Below are positions 8,541 through 20,062 of a stretch of DNA of 64,000 nucleotides, piece by piece. The stretch is taken from contig OZ271833.1 in assembly GCA_965601665.1 (NCBI GenBank), forward strand, positions 1,984,001-2,048,000. Direction: 5' to 3'. The notes under the pieces were generated by a model. It made no database searches. It was not told the origin of the DNA and saw nothing but the letters and a program-made list of their open reading frames with translations. Source of the DNA: JANQNX01 sp965601665. GTDB lineage: Bacteria; Pseudomonadota; Gammaproteobacteria; Eutrophobiales; Eutrophobiaceae. The translations under genes and the position numbers were made by a program. The number at the start of each line of letters is the position of its first letter. Position 1 is the first letter of the stretch.

Positions 8541-9143
8541 ATGGCCTCACCCTTGACGATAGCAATGACCGGGGGAATAGGCAGCGGAAAAACAACCGTC
8601 GCCAAGCTGTTTTCCCGCAAGGGGGTACCCGTCATTGATTCCGATCTAATCGCCCGGGAAGTCGTCGAACCAGGAAAGCCGGCATGGCATAGTATTATCG
8701 AAGAGTTTGGTAAGGAAACACTTAATGCAGACCAGACACTCGACAGAAAAAAACTTGCACGACTGGTTTTCAATGAACCGGCCAAAAAAAGATTGCTGGA
8801 ATTGATACTGCACCCCCGGATTTATGAAGAAATCGACAGCAGGACAAAACAACAAGACTTTCCATATTGCATCATTGTGATACCTTTGTTACTGGAAACT
8901 GACGCTGCAAGCAAGTTTGACAGGGTTCTGGTGGTAGATGTACCGGAGGAGTTGCAAACTCAGCGTACCCTGGATAGAGACAATTGTACAAAAGACCTTG
9001 TAGAGCGGATCATGGCAACACAGGTCTCGCGACCTGTAAGACTGGCAGCAGCGGATGATGTCATCAATAACGATGTTACAATCGAACAATTACAGGATCT
9101 GGTCGATGAGCTACATGAACGATACCTGGGCCTTGCTGGCTAA
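8541..9143 (+). CDS. coaE: Dephospho-CoA kinase CoaE
   Basis: CoaE phosphorylates the 3'-hydroxyl of dephospho-CoA, the last step of coenzyme A synthesis in the cytosol. The 200-aa protein starts with a P-loop GGIGSGKTT (10-18) followed by the family's DSDLIAREVV and the HPRIYEEI block. Its length is typical (206 in E. coli). The ATG is 2 nt after the pilD stop, so translation is probably coupled. The pilD-coaE-zapD-yacG order is conserved in many gammaproteobacteria. Confidence 0.97.
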   Translation: MASPLTIAMTGGIGSGKTTVAKLFSRKGVPVIDSDLIAREVVEPGKPAWHSIIEEFGKETLNADQTLDRKKLARLVFNEPAKKRLLELILHPRIYEEIDSRTKQQDFPYCIIVIPLLLETDAASKFDRVLVVDVPEELQTQRTLDRDNCTKDLVERIMATQVSRPVRLAAADDVINNDVTIEQLQDLVDELHERYLGLAG

Positions 9144-9166
9144 AATGACTAATTTGCAGATAACCC

Positions 9167-9937
9167 GTGTCCAACAAGATCACATATGAACAACCTCTGA
9201 ACGAACGCGTCAGGAACCTGTTAAGGCTGGAGCACCTGTTTGACCTGATTGAAAGCAATATGGTCGAATTAAACAGCTGGCATAGCCGCTTCATACTTGA
9301 GGCAATGCTGGAGATACTGGACTTGCTATCCCGCTCTGATCTTAAAGCTGAATTGATCAAGGAACTGGAAAAACACGCCGCGATGTTGAACGGACTCAGA
9401 GACAACCCGGCAGTTGATCCAGTGAGATTAAACTCGATTTCTGCCAGGATCACTGAGTTACTGGAAAGTTTGAAGGCTGGGAATTATCAGCCCGGCTCAC
9501 AACTTAAAAATGATGAACTCGTTACCAATTTTAAACAACGCGTTGCGATTCCTGGCGGTACCTGCAACTTCGATCTGCCAAGATTCCACCACTGGCTAAA
9601 TTTGCCGCAGGTTGCTATGAAAGACAATATGCTTAACTGGTTCAGCGATCTTGATCCAATAAAGCAGGCAGTAAGCCTCACACTGGACATGATTCGTAAT
9701 AGCTCTCAACCCAGTGCTGAAACAGCAACTGAAGGATTTTACCAGAAACCCATTGACAGTAATGTTGCCTGTCAGTTGATCAGGGTTAGGCTGCCATTAA
9801 CCAGCCCGTTTTACCCGGAAATTAGTGGCGGCAAGCATCGTTTTACTATCCGTTTTATGGACAACCCGTCAACCAGTAGCCGTTCAACACAAACCAGTGA
9901 CAATGTTGATTTTGAATTACACTGCTGCATGCTATGA
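9167..9937 (+). CDS. zapD: Cell division protein ZapD
   Basis: ZapD (YacF, DUF1342) is a cytosolic protein that bundles FtsZ protofilaments and strengthens the Z-ring. The 256-aa sequence has the family opening ITYEQPLNERVRNLLRLEHLF and the later FDLPRFHHWL block. Its length fits the family (247 in E. coli). The start is a GTG at 9167, 23 nt after coaE. The stop overlaps the yacG start by 4 nt (ATGA). Confidence 0.95.
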   Translation: MSNKITYEQPLNERVRNLLRLEHLFDLIESNMVELNSWHSRFILEAMLEILDLLSRSDLKAELIKELEKHAAMLNGLRDNPAVDPVRLNSISARITELLESLKAGNYQPGSQLKNDELVTNFKQRVAIPGGTCNFDLPRFHHWLNLPQVAMKDNMLNWFSDLDPIKQAVSLTLDMIRNSSQPSAETATEGFYQKPIDSNVACQLIRVRLPLTSPFYPEISGGKHRFTIRFMDNPSTSSRSTQTSDNVDFELHCCML

Positions 9938-10134
9938 ATAAAACAGTGGCCTGCCCAAATTGTGAAAAGCCTGCTGCAATCGATAACAGTAACAGGTTCC
10001 GTCCATTTTGTTCTGAAAGATGTCGACTAATTGACCTGGGCGAATGGGTTCAGGAAGGTTATGCAATACCTGATCGGGAATCTTCACTACCTTCACACAT
10101 AGATGATGAAAAGGATCCCTATTCAACACATTAG
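9934..10134 (+). CDS. yacG: DNA gyrase inhibitor / zinc-binding protein YacG
   Basis: YacG is a small cytosolic zinc-ribbon protein reported to bind GyrB and inhibit gyrase. The 66 residues contain the four ligands as CPNC (C7, C10) and FCSERC (C26, C30), followed by the conserved RLIDLGEW and the GYAIP tail. It overlaps zapD by 4 nt. Its stop codon directly abuts the stop codon of the convergent Nudix/ThiE gene, with no intergenic base. Confidence 0.95.
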   Translation: MNKTVACPNCEKPAAIDNSNRFRPFCSERCRLIDLGEWVQEGYAIPDRESSLPSHIDDEKDPYSTH

Positions 10135-11100
10135 TCACGAATATAGTTGACTCATCGGATTTTCAGCATCCCAGAAACCGGTAATCATGGCTACGCCATG
10201 CGCCCCGAAACGCCTTGCTGTTTCTAAATCAGACACTTTCAGACCACCAAGCGCATAGACAGGTAATGGTGTACTTTCGCTTAACTTATGGAACGCCTGC
10301 CACCCTATGGGTAAGACATCAGGATGTGTTGTTGTTGCCTGCACTGGTGATAAAAATACATAATCAACCTCCAGGCGTTGCGCTTGCGTTAGTTCATTAA
10401 TGTTATGGCAGGATGCACCAAGAATATAATCGTTACTGACAGGCCTTTCCGAGTAATCAAACAGACGGCTTGCCTTTAAATGCAAGCCGTCAACGCAGTG
10501 CCTGTCAATATCCGCTGCCTGGCCGTTCAATACTAACTGGATTTGTTTATTACTGTTCAACAACTGGATGTGCTGCGCGATCTTGTTCAATTGACTTGCT
10601 TCCATGTCATCAAACCTGAGTTGTAACATCACTGGACTATTACTCACCTCAATTAGCCGCTTAACCAAACCAAGATCAATCGTTTTCGGCTGACTGATTA
10701 TGCAGACATCGGGTAACAGCAATCGAGTAACAATTCGTTGATTTGCTTCCGGGAATTTTATTTGCTTTAGGTCGTGTCTTGGTACCCATTGAATTTCCTG
10801 CTGTTCACAACCTTCAGGTTCACCTTGGAACCGTGTAATAATATGAATATCCAGCAAGACCTTTTTGTCCGCATAGGTATGCTGAATCTGCAGTAATGGT
10901 GACGATTCTTCTACTACGATCCCCAATTCTTCCTGTAATTCCCTTTGTAAGGCGGCTTCTATCGTTTCTCCTTTATGGATTTTCCCGCCCGGGAATTCCC
11001 AATAACCTGCCAGGTGCTGATGTGAGCCGCGTTTGGAAATTAATACAGCGCTGTGATTATTATTGAAGATAACGCCAACTGCGACGTGGACGTGTTGCAT
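10135..11100 (-). CDS. Fusion protein: MutT-like Nudix hydrolase plus ThiE-like (thiamine phosphate synthase fold) domain
   Basis: The first ~130 residues are a MutT-type Nudix domain (8-oxo-dGTP clean-up family) with a complete Nudix box: GGKIHKGETIEAALQRELQE starts it and ELGIVV ends it. The C-terminal ~180 residues resemble the TIM barrel of thiamine phosphate synthase. QLRFDD replaces the usual QLREKD strand, and LGASCHN, DYVFLSPV and YALGGLK match its phosphate-binding parts. The altered QLR motif suggests the barrel may not make thiamine phosphate. This two-domain arrangement is known in gammaproteobacteria, but the role of the second domain is unclear. argJ lies 6 nt upstream, so both are probably in the secA-argJ transcription unit. 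Confidence 0.9.
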   Translation of the reverse strand: MQHVHVAVGVIFNNNHSAVLISKRGSHQHLAGYWEFPGGKIHKGETIEAALQRELQEELGIVVEESSPLLQIQHTYADKKVLLDIHIITRFQGEPEGCEQQEIQWVPRHDLKQIKFPEANQRIVTRLLLPDVCIISQPKTIDLGLVKRLIEVSNSPVMLQLRFDDMEASQLNKIAQHIQLLNSNKQIQLVLNGQAADIDRHCVDGLHLKASRLFDYSERPVSNDYILGASCHNINELTQAQRLEVDYVFLSPVQATTTHPDVLPIGWQAFHKLSESTPLPVYALGGLKVSDLETARRFGAHGVAMITGFWDAENPMSQLYS

Positions 11101-11106
11101 GGATAA

Positions 11107-12324
11107 TCAGGTTCGGTATTCCGCGTTAATCGTTACGTAATCGTGTGAAAGATCTGTTGTCCAGACAGTTTCTGAATGTGTGCCTGACTGCAAGTCTATG
11201 GTAATCACTGGTTCAGCTCCGGACATGACTGCCTGTCCCCGCTCCTCCGTATACTCTGGAGCACGCTGTCCATTTGTTACTATACATACATCATCAAGCC
11301 AGATCGTTAACTGCTTAATATCGATACTGTCTACTTCAGTACTTCCGACCGCGGCTAGTATTCTGCCCCAGTTTGCATCGCTCGCATTGAGTGCAGTTTT
11401 AACCAACGGTGAATGTGCAACCTGGTATGCAATTGCCAGGCAGTCTTCGCTGTTTATGCCATTTTGTACATGTATCGTAACAAACTTTGATGCACCCTCA
11501 CCGTCCCTGACAATCGCCTGTGCAAGCCATGTACATATCTCATCAAGACAGGAAAATAGTCTCTTTTTGTCTTCATCAGTACTTACAGGTTCATTGCCAA
11601 CAGTACCGGTTGCCATAACAACAAAGGCATCATTCGTGGATGTATCTCCATCAACGGTAATCCTGTTAAAGGATTTGTTCACTACTTGTTGAACTGCCTG
11701 TTGTAAGATTGCATTATCAATACAGGCGTCTGTCGCTACATACGCCAACATAGTTGCCATATTCGGTTTAATCATACCGGCACCCTTGGCAATACCTGTA
11801 AACGTGACTTTTTTACCACCAACCTCAGTTTGTAATGAAACTGCCTTGGCTACAGTGTCAGTTGTCATAATGGCTTCTGCCGCCATTCCCCAGTTATCCG
11901 GCGACAATCCGTTTATAAGTGCAGGTAAGCAGGACGTCATGGCGTCTATCGGCAAGTATTCACCGATAACACCAGTAGAAAAAGGAAGCACCTGTTCCAG
12001 GTCGCAATGACAACTGGCAGCAAGACTCGTACACAATTTGCGAGCATCGACAAGGCCTTGCTCACCAGTACCTGCGTTGGCATTACCGGCATTGATTAAC
12101 AAATACCGGGGGTTGTTACGGGTCAGATGATCTTTCGCTACGATGACCGGTGCTGCACAGAATCTGTTCCGGGTAAAAACAGCCGCAACAGACGTACCTT
12201 CCCTGAGCTGAAACAGGACCATGTCATCACGAGATTTATTGGTATAAAGACCTGCAGAGCAGGTAGCCATGGCAATACCATCTATTGCTAGCAGGTTATC
12301 CGGGGGAATTAATCCTACGGCCAT
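11107..12324 (-). CDS. argJ: Bifunctional ornithine acetyltransferase / N-acetylglutamate synthase ArgJ
   Basis: ArgJ recycles the acetyl group from N-acetylornithine to glutamate in the cyclic arginine pathway. The 405-aa precursor self-cleaves before a threonine. The cleavage region KGAGMIKPNMATML is present, with T191 as the expected nucleophile. The substrate region LINAGNANAGTG (77-87) and the C-terminal block ending in NAEYRT also fit. Whether it makes acetylglutamate de novo from acetyl-CoA cannot be told from sequence. The gene starts 13 nt after secA and ends 6 nt before the Nudix/ThiE gene. Confidence 0.96.
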   Translation of the reverse strand: MAVGLIPPDNLLAIDGIAMATCSAGLYTNKSRDDMVLFQLREGTSVAAVFTRNRFCAAPVIVAKDHLTRNNPRYLLINAGNANAGTGEQGLVDARKLCTSLAASCHCDLEQVLPFSTGVIGEYLPIDAMTSCLPALINGLSPDNWGMAAEAIMTTDTVAKAVSLQTEVGGKKVTFTGIAKGAGMIKPNMATMLAYVATDACIDNAILQQAVQQVVNKSFNRITVDGDTSTNDAFVVMATGTVGNEPVSTDEDKKRLFSCLDEICTWLAQAIVRDGEGASKFVTIHVQNGINSEDCLAIAYQVAHSPLVKTALNASDANWGRILAAVGSTEVDSIDIKQLTIWLDDVCIVTNGQRAPEYTEERGQAVMSGAEPVITIDLQSGTHSETVWTTDLSHDYVTINAEYRT

Positions 12325-12337
12325 TACCCTTGGCTTC

Positions 12338-15076
<2,739 letters not shown>

Positions 15077-15152
15077 TTTCTAATGCTGACTAATCATATT
15101 CACAACAAGGCAACTGTTGCGTAAAAGGTGAATTAACTTGACCGAAACAGAG

Positions 15153-16085
15153 CTAGTTTATGGAGCGGAGTTTTCTGGGATTAACTGCCTTGCCGTTTGT
15201 CACAACTTCAAAGTGCACGTGGGGTCCGGTAGCGCGACCGGATGAACCCATCAATGCGATGATTTGTCCCTTCTCAACTTTCTGTCCAACTGTCACAAGG
15301 TTTTTCTTATTATGTGCGTAACGGGTTTGATAGCCGTTACCATGGTTGATTTCTACCATATTGCCATAGCCATAGCGTAATCCTGACCAGGTAACGATTC
15401 CGGACGCGACAGCTATAATTGGTGAGCCGGATTTACCCGCGTAATCGATGCCCTCGTGGAATTCGACCTTCCCGGTAATGGGATCGGTACGCTTGCCAAA
15501 CAATGATGAAACCCAGCCTTCTTTAATAGGCTTGCCAACCGGGGTGGTCTTGTCTTGTAAACTTCTATCAATCAGCATGGATTCAATCGCCGCCAGTTTC
15601 TCGGATCGATCGTTAATTTGAACATCAAGTCTTTCCAGTGCTGCTATAAAATCATTAACCTTTATCGAGCCCTGGACTGATTGAGGTTTGGGGCCACCTA
15701 TACCAGGAGCCGATCCCATATCAAAGTCAATATCCTTGATATCAGCCATGTCCGCAAGACGCGATCCCAATGCATCAAGGCGTAGAATATGTGCCTGCAT
15801 TTGACTAAGACGGCTAGCCAACGCATCAAGATTTTTTTCGGCATTTTGCTGTGCTTCTTCAAGCATGGCTTTCTGCGCATTCATTTCCCTGTTCCAGTCA
15901 GGTGCAGCCTGGGAATAGAGTGTCTTAATAGAAGAGCGGGTCTGCGCCATGCTATGCGTCTTGCCTGCATAAAACATAACCGCAGAGGTCAGAAGTATTA
16001 CCAGTGCCAGAAAATACAGCCCTAGCGGACCCAGGTTAATGGCCCGACTACTTGTCTTACTTTTTGGTATCAGTATGACGTGCAT
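15153..16085 (-). CDS. Membrane-anchored M23 (LytM) family peptidase
   Basis: This 310-aa protein has one N-terminal membrane helix (about 20-42), a coiled-coil-like periplasmic segment (about 60-150) and a C-terminal M23/LytM domain. The zinc and catalytic motifs are visible as HEGIDYAG and HVHFEVV. M23 enzymes cut peptidoglycan cross-bridges, or, when degenerate, activate amidases; the retained H..D and HxH favour an active enzyme. The gene lies between dciA and secA, a common placement in non-enteric gammaproteobacteria. It diverges from dciA across only 35 bp, so the two genes must share a very compact promoter region. Confidence 0.93.
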   Translation of the reverse strand: MHVILIPKSKTSSRAINLGPLGLYFLALVILLTSAVMFYAGKTHSMAQTRSSIKTLYSQAAPDWNREMNAQKAMLEEAQQNAEKNLDALASRLSQMQAHILRLDALGSRLADMADIKDIDFDMGSAPGIGGPKPQSVQGSIKVNDFIAALERLDVQINDRSEKLAAIESMLIDRSLQDKTTPVGKPIKEGWVSSLFGKRTDPITGKVEFHEGIDYAGKSGSPIIAVASGIVTWSGLRYGYGNMVEINHGNGYQTRYAHNKKNLVTVGQKVEKGQIIALMGSSGRATGPHVHFEVVTNGKAVNPRKLRSIN

Positions 16086-16120
16086 AATTCTGTATCGGCA
16101 AAATCTGTTAAAATCCTTAT

Positions 16121-16588
16121 ATGGTCAGAAGTCGTCAAGATAGCAAATGCAGGACAATTGAGTCGCTGCTCGCTAAAGAGACTTCTCCTCTTCAAAACCT
16201 AGTAAAAAAAGCTCAAAGAATCCAGCAACTTGGGCAAAAACTTGAAGCCCGTCTCGATCCTTCACTGCAGGGCAACTTTACCCTGGCAAATATTCATGAA
16301 GGCGTAGCCACAATTCTGGCAGATTCATCTGCCTGGGCAACACGTCTTCGTTATCAAATTCCCGTCATTCTTGATGTGCTGACTAATCAGCTTGGGCAAA
16401 ACCGTGTCACGACGGTAAGAATTAAAATTGCCCAACAACAGCAAGATGCACGCACGGAGGAGAAACAGAAAATCAGTCTTTCAAGTGAAACTGCGTCCTA
16501 TTTAACCAGAACCGCCGACGCTTTCGGCGACAGTCCTATCCGTGACTCATTATTAAAAATAGCCAGCAACCAAAAAGCTAAAGATTAG
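16121..16588 (+). CDS. dciA: DUF721 protein, DciA-type DnaB helicase loader
   Basis: The 155-aa protein matches the DUF721/DciA family in length, in the central block NIHEGVATILADSSAWATRLRY, and in its place next to lpxC and secA. DciA is the ancestral bacterial partner that helps load the replicative helicase DnaB, used where DnaC is absent. The lysine- and glutamine-rich C-terminus looks flexible. The gene is the only plus-strand gene in the 10.1-43.4 kb interval. Its stop overlaps that of the convergent lpxC by 4 bp. Direct evidence of function is by family only. Confidence 0.85.
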   Translation: MVRSRQDSKCRTIESLLAKETSPLQNLVKKAQRIQQLGQKLEARLDPSLQGNFTLANIHEGVATILADSSAWATRLRYQIPVILDVLTNQLGQNRVTTVRIKIAQQQQDARTEEKQKISLSSETASYLTRTADAFGDSPIRDSLLKIASNQKAKD

Positions 16589-17496
16589 CCCGCTGTAATT
16601 GCCTGCATAAATGAAATCGGGGCCTTGGTCTCTTCTTCAAACGTGACCAGTTCCCATGCACTCTCATCTGCAATCAATTTCATTAATAGCGCATTGTTTA
16701 ATGCATGCCCTGACTTATAACCGCTAAACGATCCTATCAAGCTGTGTCCGAGCAGGTACAGATCGCCAATTGCGTCCAGAATCTTGTGCTTGACGCATTC
16801 ATCTTCATAACGCAAACCGTCTTCATTAAGAATGCGATAATCGTCAACCACTACTGCATTATCAAGACTACCACCCAGTGCCAGGTTGTTTTCCCGTAAT
16901 AACTCGACATCGCGCATGAAACCAAAAGTCCTTGCTCTACTAACTTCTTTCACAAACGACGTAGTGGAAAAGTCGATTTCGGCCTGACAATGTCTTTCCT
17001 CGAAGGCAGGGTGGTCAAACTCAATGGTGAAACCAACCTTGAAACCTTCAAATGGTTCAAACATGGCAGACTTACCATCATGTTCTACACGTATCTTCTT
17101 TTTAATTCGCATGAACTGCTTGGCAGCATTCTGTTCTTCGACACCAGCCGACTGGATAAGGAACACGAAGGGACCGGCACTACCATCCATGATTGGCACT
17201 TCGTCCGCGCTCAAATCAATGTAGGCATTATCAATACCAAACCCGGCAAGGGCAGAAAGCAAATGTTCTACGGTAGAAATACGAACATCGCCATTAACCA
17301 GCGTGGTAGACAATTGCGTGTCGCCGACGTTATCGGGCCGAGCATGGATTTCAACCGCAGGGTCCAGGTCCACACGCCTGAAGATGATGCCGGAATTTAC
17401 TGGGGCGGGTCTCAGCGTCAGGAACACTTTTTTTCCGGTGTGGAGCCCGACACCCGTCGCCCGGATGACGTTTTTAAGAGTACGTTGCTTGATCAT
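16585..17496 (-). CDS. lpxC: UDP-3-O-acyl-N-acetylglucosamine deacetylase LpxC
   Basis: LpxC performs the committed step of lipid A synthesis, removing the acetyl group from UDP-3-O-acyl-GlcNAc in the cytosol. The 303-aa length equals the usual 300-305. The zinc ligands are visible at H78 (in TVEHLLSALAG), H237 and D241 (in VKHKILDAIGD). E77 and H264 are the expected catalytic residues. It lies 138 bp beyond ftsZ, as in many gammaproteobacteria, and has a perfect TATAAT in that gap, so it may be transcribed both from dcw read-through and from its own promoter. Confidence 0.98.
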   Translation of the reverse strand: MIKQRTLKNVIRATGVGLHTGKKVFLTLRPAPVNSGIIFRRVDLDPAVEIHARPDNVGDTQLSTTLVNGDVRISTVEHLLSALAGFGIDNAYIDLSADEVPIMDGSAGPFVFLIQSAGVEEQNAAKQFMRIKKKIRVEHDGKSAMFEPFEGFKVGFTIEFDHPAFEERHCQAEIDFSTTSFVKEVSRARTFGFMRDVELLRENNLALGGSLDNAVVVDDYRILNEDGLRYEDECVKHKILDAIGDLYLLGHSLIGSFSGYKSGHALNNALLMKLIADESAWELVTFEEETKAPISFMQAITAG

Positions 17497-17548
17497 GCGA
17501 GTTTTTCAAACCTATAGCTATTAATAAATATTCTAGTTATCTCTTTGT

Positions 17549-17554
17549 ATTATA
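17549..17554 (-). promoter_or_regulatory. Candidate -10 element of lpxC
   Basis: On the minus strand TATAAT occurs 52 bp before the lpxC start, within the 138-bp ftsZ-lpxC gap. The -35 side (around GCCTTT at 17 bp) is poor. A separate lpxC promoter is known in other gammaproteobacteria. Upstream of it the gap holds a TTTTTCA/TGAAAAA inverted repeat and an A/T-only hairpin at the ftsZ stop, but no convincing terminator. Confidence 0.35.
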
Positions 17555-17634
17555 GGCAATTTTAGTGCCATAAAGGCGAAAATACATTTTTCACCTGAAA
17601 AAGCCGCCGTACTATATCACGTAATTAGTAAAAA

Positions 17635-18771
17635 CTAATCAGCCTGTCTACGTAAAAATGCTGGAATATCAAGGTAATCCGTATCTCCGGGGAGATTTTC
17701 GGCGTCTTCTTCCGGCGCCTGGTTGCGCATTACAGTAGGGCGGTCAAAATCCTTATAATCTACCGTGTAATCAGCATTTTGAACCAATTTGATGCGTGAT
17801 GCATCTTCTTTCATCATGTTGCCCAGGCCAGTTGCCACAATTGTGACCCTGATATCACCCGACATTTCCGGGTCAATTACCGTACCAACAACGACCGTGG
17901 CGTTATCAGAAGCGAATTCCTTGACCGTGCAACCAATCTCGTCGAATTCACCTATGGCCAAATCCATACCGGCAGTAATGTTGACCAGGATTCCTCTTGC
18001 TCCAGAAAGGTTCACGTCTTCAAGTAATGGACTCGAAATCGCAGCCTCGGCGGCAACCTTGGCCCGGTCCTCACCCTGTGCTTTGCCGGATCCCATCATG
18101 GCCATACCCATTTCAGACATAACGGTACGCACATCAGCAAAGTCGACATTGATCAATCCAGGGCAGGTAATCAATTCCGCGATACCCTGCACTGCTCCGA
18201 GCAAGACATCATTGGCAGCACTGAATGCATTTAACAGGCTGACATCCCTGCCCAGCACGCTAAGTAATTTTTCATTCGGTATGGTAATTAACGAATCTAC
18301 GAACTGACTCAGTTCGACAATACCCTGGTCGGCCACGGCAGCACGCTTTTTACCTTCGAACGCGAACGGCCTTGTCACGACTGCGACGGTGAGGATACCC
18401 ATCTCCCTGGCAACCTGCGCAACGATAGGGGCCGCACCGGTTCCGGTCCCACCTCCCATACCTGCGGTAATGAAGACCATATCGGAACCATCAAGTATAT
18501 CCATGATGCGGTCCCGGTCCTCGAGTGCTGCCTGTCTACCCACGTCTGGATTCGCACCGGCACCCAGTCCCTTGGTCATATTAACCCCGAGTTGCAACAT
18601 GGTTTTAGCGGTAGAATTTTTTAATGCCTGTGCATCGGTATTTGCACAGATAAACTCCACGCCATCCATATTTGCGGTCAGCATATGTTGCAAGGCGTTA
18701 CCGCCACCGCCGCCGACACCTATCACCTTTATGACTGCTGCCTGATTTGCTGCATCAACTAGTTCAAACAT
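17635..18771 (-). CDS. ftsZ: Cell division GTPase FtsZ
   Basis: FtsZ is the tubulin homologue that forms the cytokinetic Z-ring at midcell. The 378 aa include the GTP-binding tubulin signature GGGTGTG (106-112), the T7 catalytic loop region NVDFADVRTVM, a short acidic linker (about 320-360) and the C-terminal peptide LDIPAFLRRQ that binds FtsA/ZipA. It is the last dcw gene, 31 nt after ftsA. The FtsZ partner ZapD is also encoded in this window. Confidence 0.99.
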   Translation of the reverse strand: MFELVDAANQAAVIKVIGVGGGGGNALQHMLTANMDGVEFICANTDAQALKNSTAKTMLQLGVNMTKGLGAGANPDVGRQAALEDRDRIMDILDGSDMVFITAGMGGGTGTGAAPIVAQVAREMGILTVAVVTRPFAFEGKKRAAVADQGIVELSQFVDSLITIPNEKLLSVLGRDVSLLNAFSAANDVLLGAVQGIAELITCPGLINVDFADVRTVMSEMGMAMMGSGKAQGEDRAKVAAEAAISSPLLEDVNLSGARGILVNITAGMDLAIGEFDEIGCTVKEFASDNATVVVGTVIDPEMSGDIRVTIVATGLGNMMKEDASRIKLVQNADYTVDYKDFDRPTVMRNQAPEEDAENLPGDTDYLDIPAFLRRQAD

Positions 18772-18802
18772 TGTATTTCCTCCTACTTTGAGTTACTGCT
18801 AA

Positions 18803-20038
18803 TTAGAAGTTGCCTTGAAACCAACTTTTCATTCTTTCAAAAACACCCTTGAAACCTTCGTTTACATGTACCGGTGTACTACCTTCCTGCATCTGACGTT
18901 TACCAAACAACAGCAGACCGACACCGGTTGAATAGATCGGACTTTTAACCACGTCAGACAAGCCTGAAACATACTGTGGAACACCAAGGCGTACCGGCAT
19001 GTGAAAAATCTCCTCTGCCAGTTCTATAGCGCCTTCCATTTTCGAACTGCCGCCGGTCAAAACGATGCCCGCTGCAATTAAACTTTCATAACCGCTGCGT
19101 CGCAGTTCGGCCTGTACCAGTGAAAACAATTCTTCATAACGGGGCTGAACAACCTCGGCCAGTGTCTGGCGCGATAAACGTCTGGTTGGTCGATCACCTA
19201 CGCTTGGTACTTCGATAGATTCGTCGTGGCTGGCGAGTTGTGTTAAACAACAGGCGTACTGCATCTTGATATCTTCGGCGTGCTGGGTGGGAGTACGCAG
19301 TGCAACAGCAATATCATTCGTCACCTGATCACCGGCAATTGGTATAACCGCTGTGTGATGAATGGCCCCGTCGGTAAAAACAGCGATATCGGTAGTACCG
19401 CCACCGATATCGATCATACAAACACCCAGATCCTTTTCATCATCAGTCAGTACCGAGTAACTTGATGCAAGCTGTTCAAGAATAATGTCATCAACATCAA
19501 GCCCGCAGCGGCGTACACACTTAACGATATTTTGTGCAGCACTTACAGCGCCGGTCACCATATGGACCTTGGACTCTAGCCTGACACCCGACATGCCAAT
19601 GGGTTCTTTTACACCTTCCTGATTATCGATAATGAATTCCTGCGGCAGTATGTGGAGAATCTTCTGATCTGCCGGAATTGCCACTGCCTTGGCTGCATCG
19701 ATAACGCGGTCAACATCACCATAAGCCACTTCATTGTCACGAATCGCAACAATACCGTGGGAATTGAGACTTCGAATATGGCTACCAGCAATACCGGTAT
19801 ATACCGAGTGTATTTCGCAACCGGCCATTAACTCTGCCTCCTCGATAGCACGCTGTATCGAATGCACTGTCGATTCAATATTTACTACAACGCCCTTTTT
19901 CAGACCTCGTGATTGATTCGAACCAATACCTATGATCTCGATCTCGTCATCGACTGTTATCTCACCAACTATCGCCACTATCTTCGATGTGCCGATATCG
20001 AGTCCAACAATCAAGTTCTTGTCCGATTTTTTAGCCAT
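18803..20038 (-). CDS. ftsA: Cell division protein FtsA
   Basis: FtsA is the actin-like protein that ties FtsZ filaments to the membrane and recruits later division proteins. The 411 aa include the phosphate loops VGLDIGTSKI and IDIGGGTTDIA, the adenosine region GIVLTGGSSKMEG, the 1C domain, and an amphipathic C-terminal tail (ERMKSWFQGNF) typical of its membrane-targeting helix. It lies 24 nt downstream of ftsQ and 31 nt upstream of ftsZ, in the usual order. Confidence 0.98.
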   Translation of the reverse strand: MAKKSDKNLIVGLDIGTSKIVAIVGEITVDDEIEIIGIGSNQSRGLKKGVVVNIESTVHSIQRAIEEAELMAGCEIHSVYTGIAGSHIRSLNSHGIVAIRDNEVAYGDVDRVIDAAKAVAIPADQKILHILPQEFIIDNQEGVKEPIGMSGVRLESKVHMVTGAVSAAQNIVKCVRRCGLDVDDIILEQLASSYSVLTDDEKDLGVCMIDIGGGTTDIAVFTDGAIHHTAVIPIAGDQVTNDIAVALRTPTQHAEDIKMQYACCLTQLASHDESIEVPSVGDRPTRRLSRQTLAEVVQPRYEELFSLVQAELRRSGYESLIAAGIVLTGGSSKMEGAIELAEEIFHMPVRLGVPQYVSGLSDVVKSPIYSTGVGLLLFGKRQMQEGSTPVHVNEGFKGVFERMKSWFQGNF

Positions 20039-20062
20039 TTAAACCGCCTTTATTAGCAACTC

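Noticed and set aside
10135..11100. TPP riboswitch for the ThiE-like gene
   Set aside because: The gene lies 6 nt after argJ, leaving no room, and no TPP aptamer core was seen upstream of the unit.
15077..15152. secM-like arrest peptide upstream of secA
   Set aside because: The 76-nt gap contains no frame with the FxxxxWIxxxxGIRAGP-type pattern.
17624..17639. ATTAGT-AAAA-ACTAAT hairpin at the ftsZ stop as a terminator
   Set aside because: The stem is almost all A/T, with no adjacent T-run, so it is too weak to be called an intrinsic terminator.
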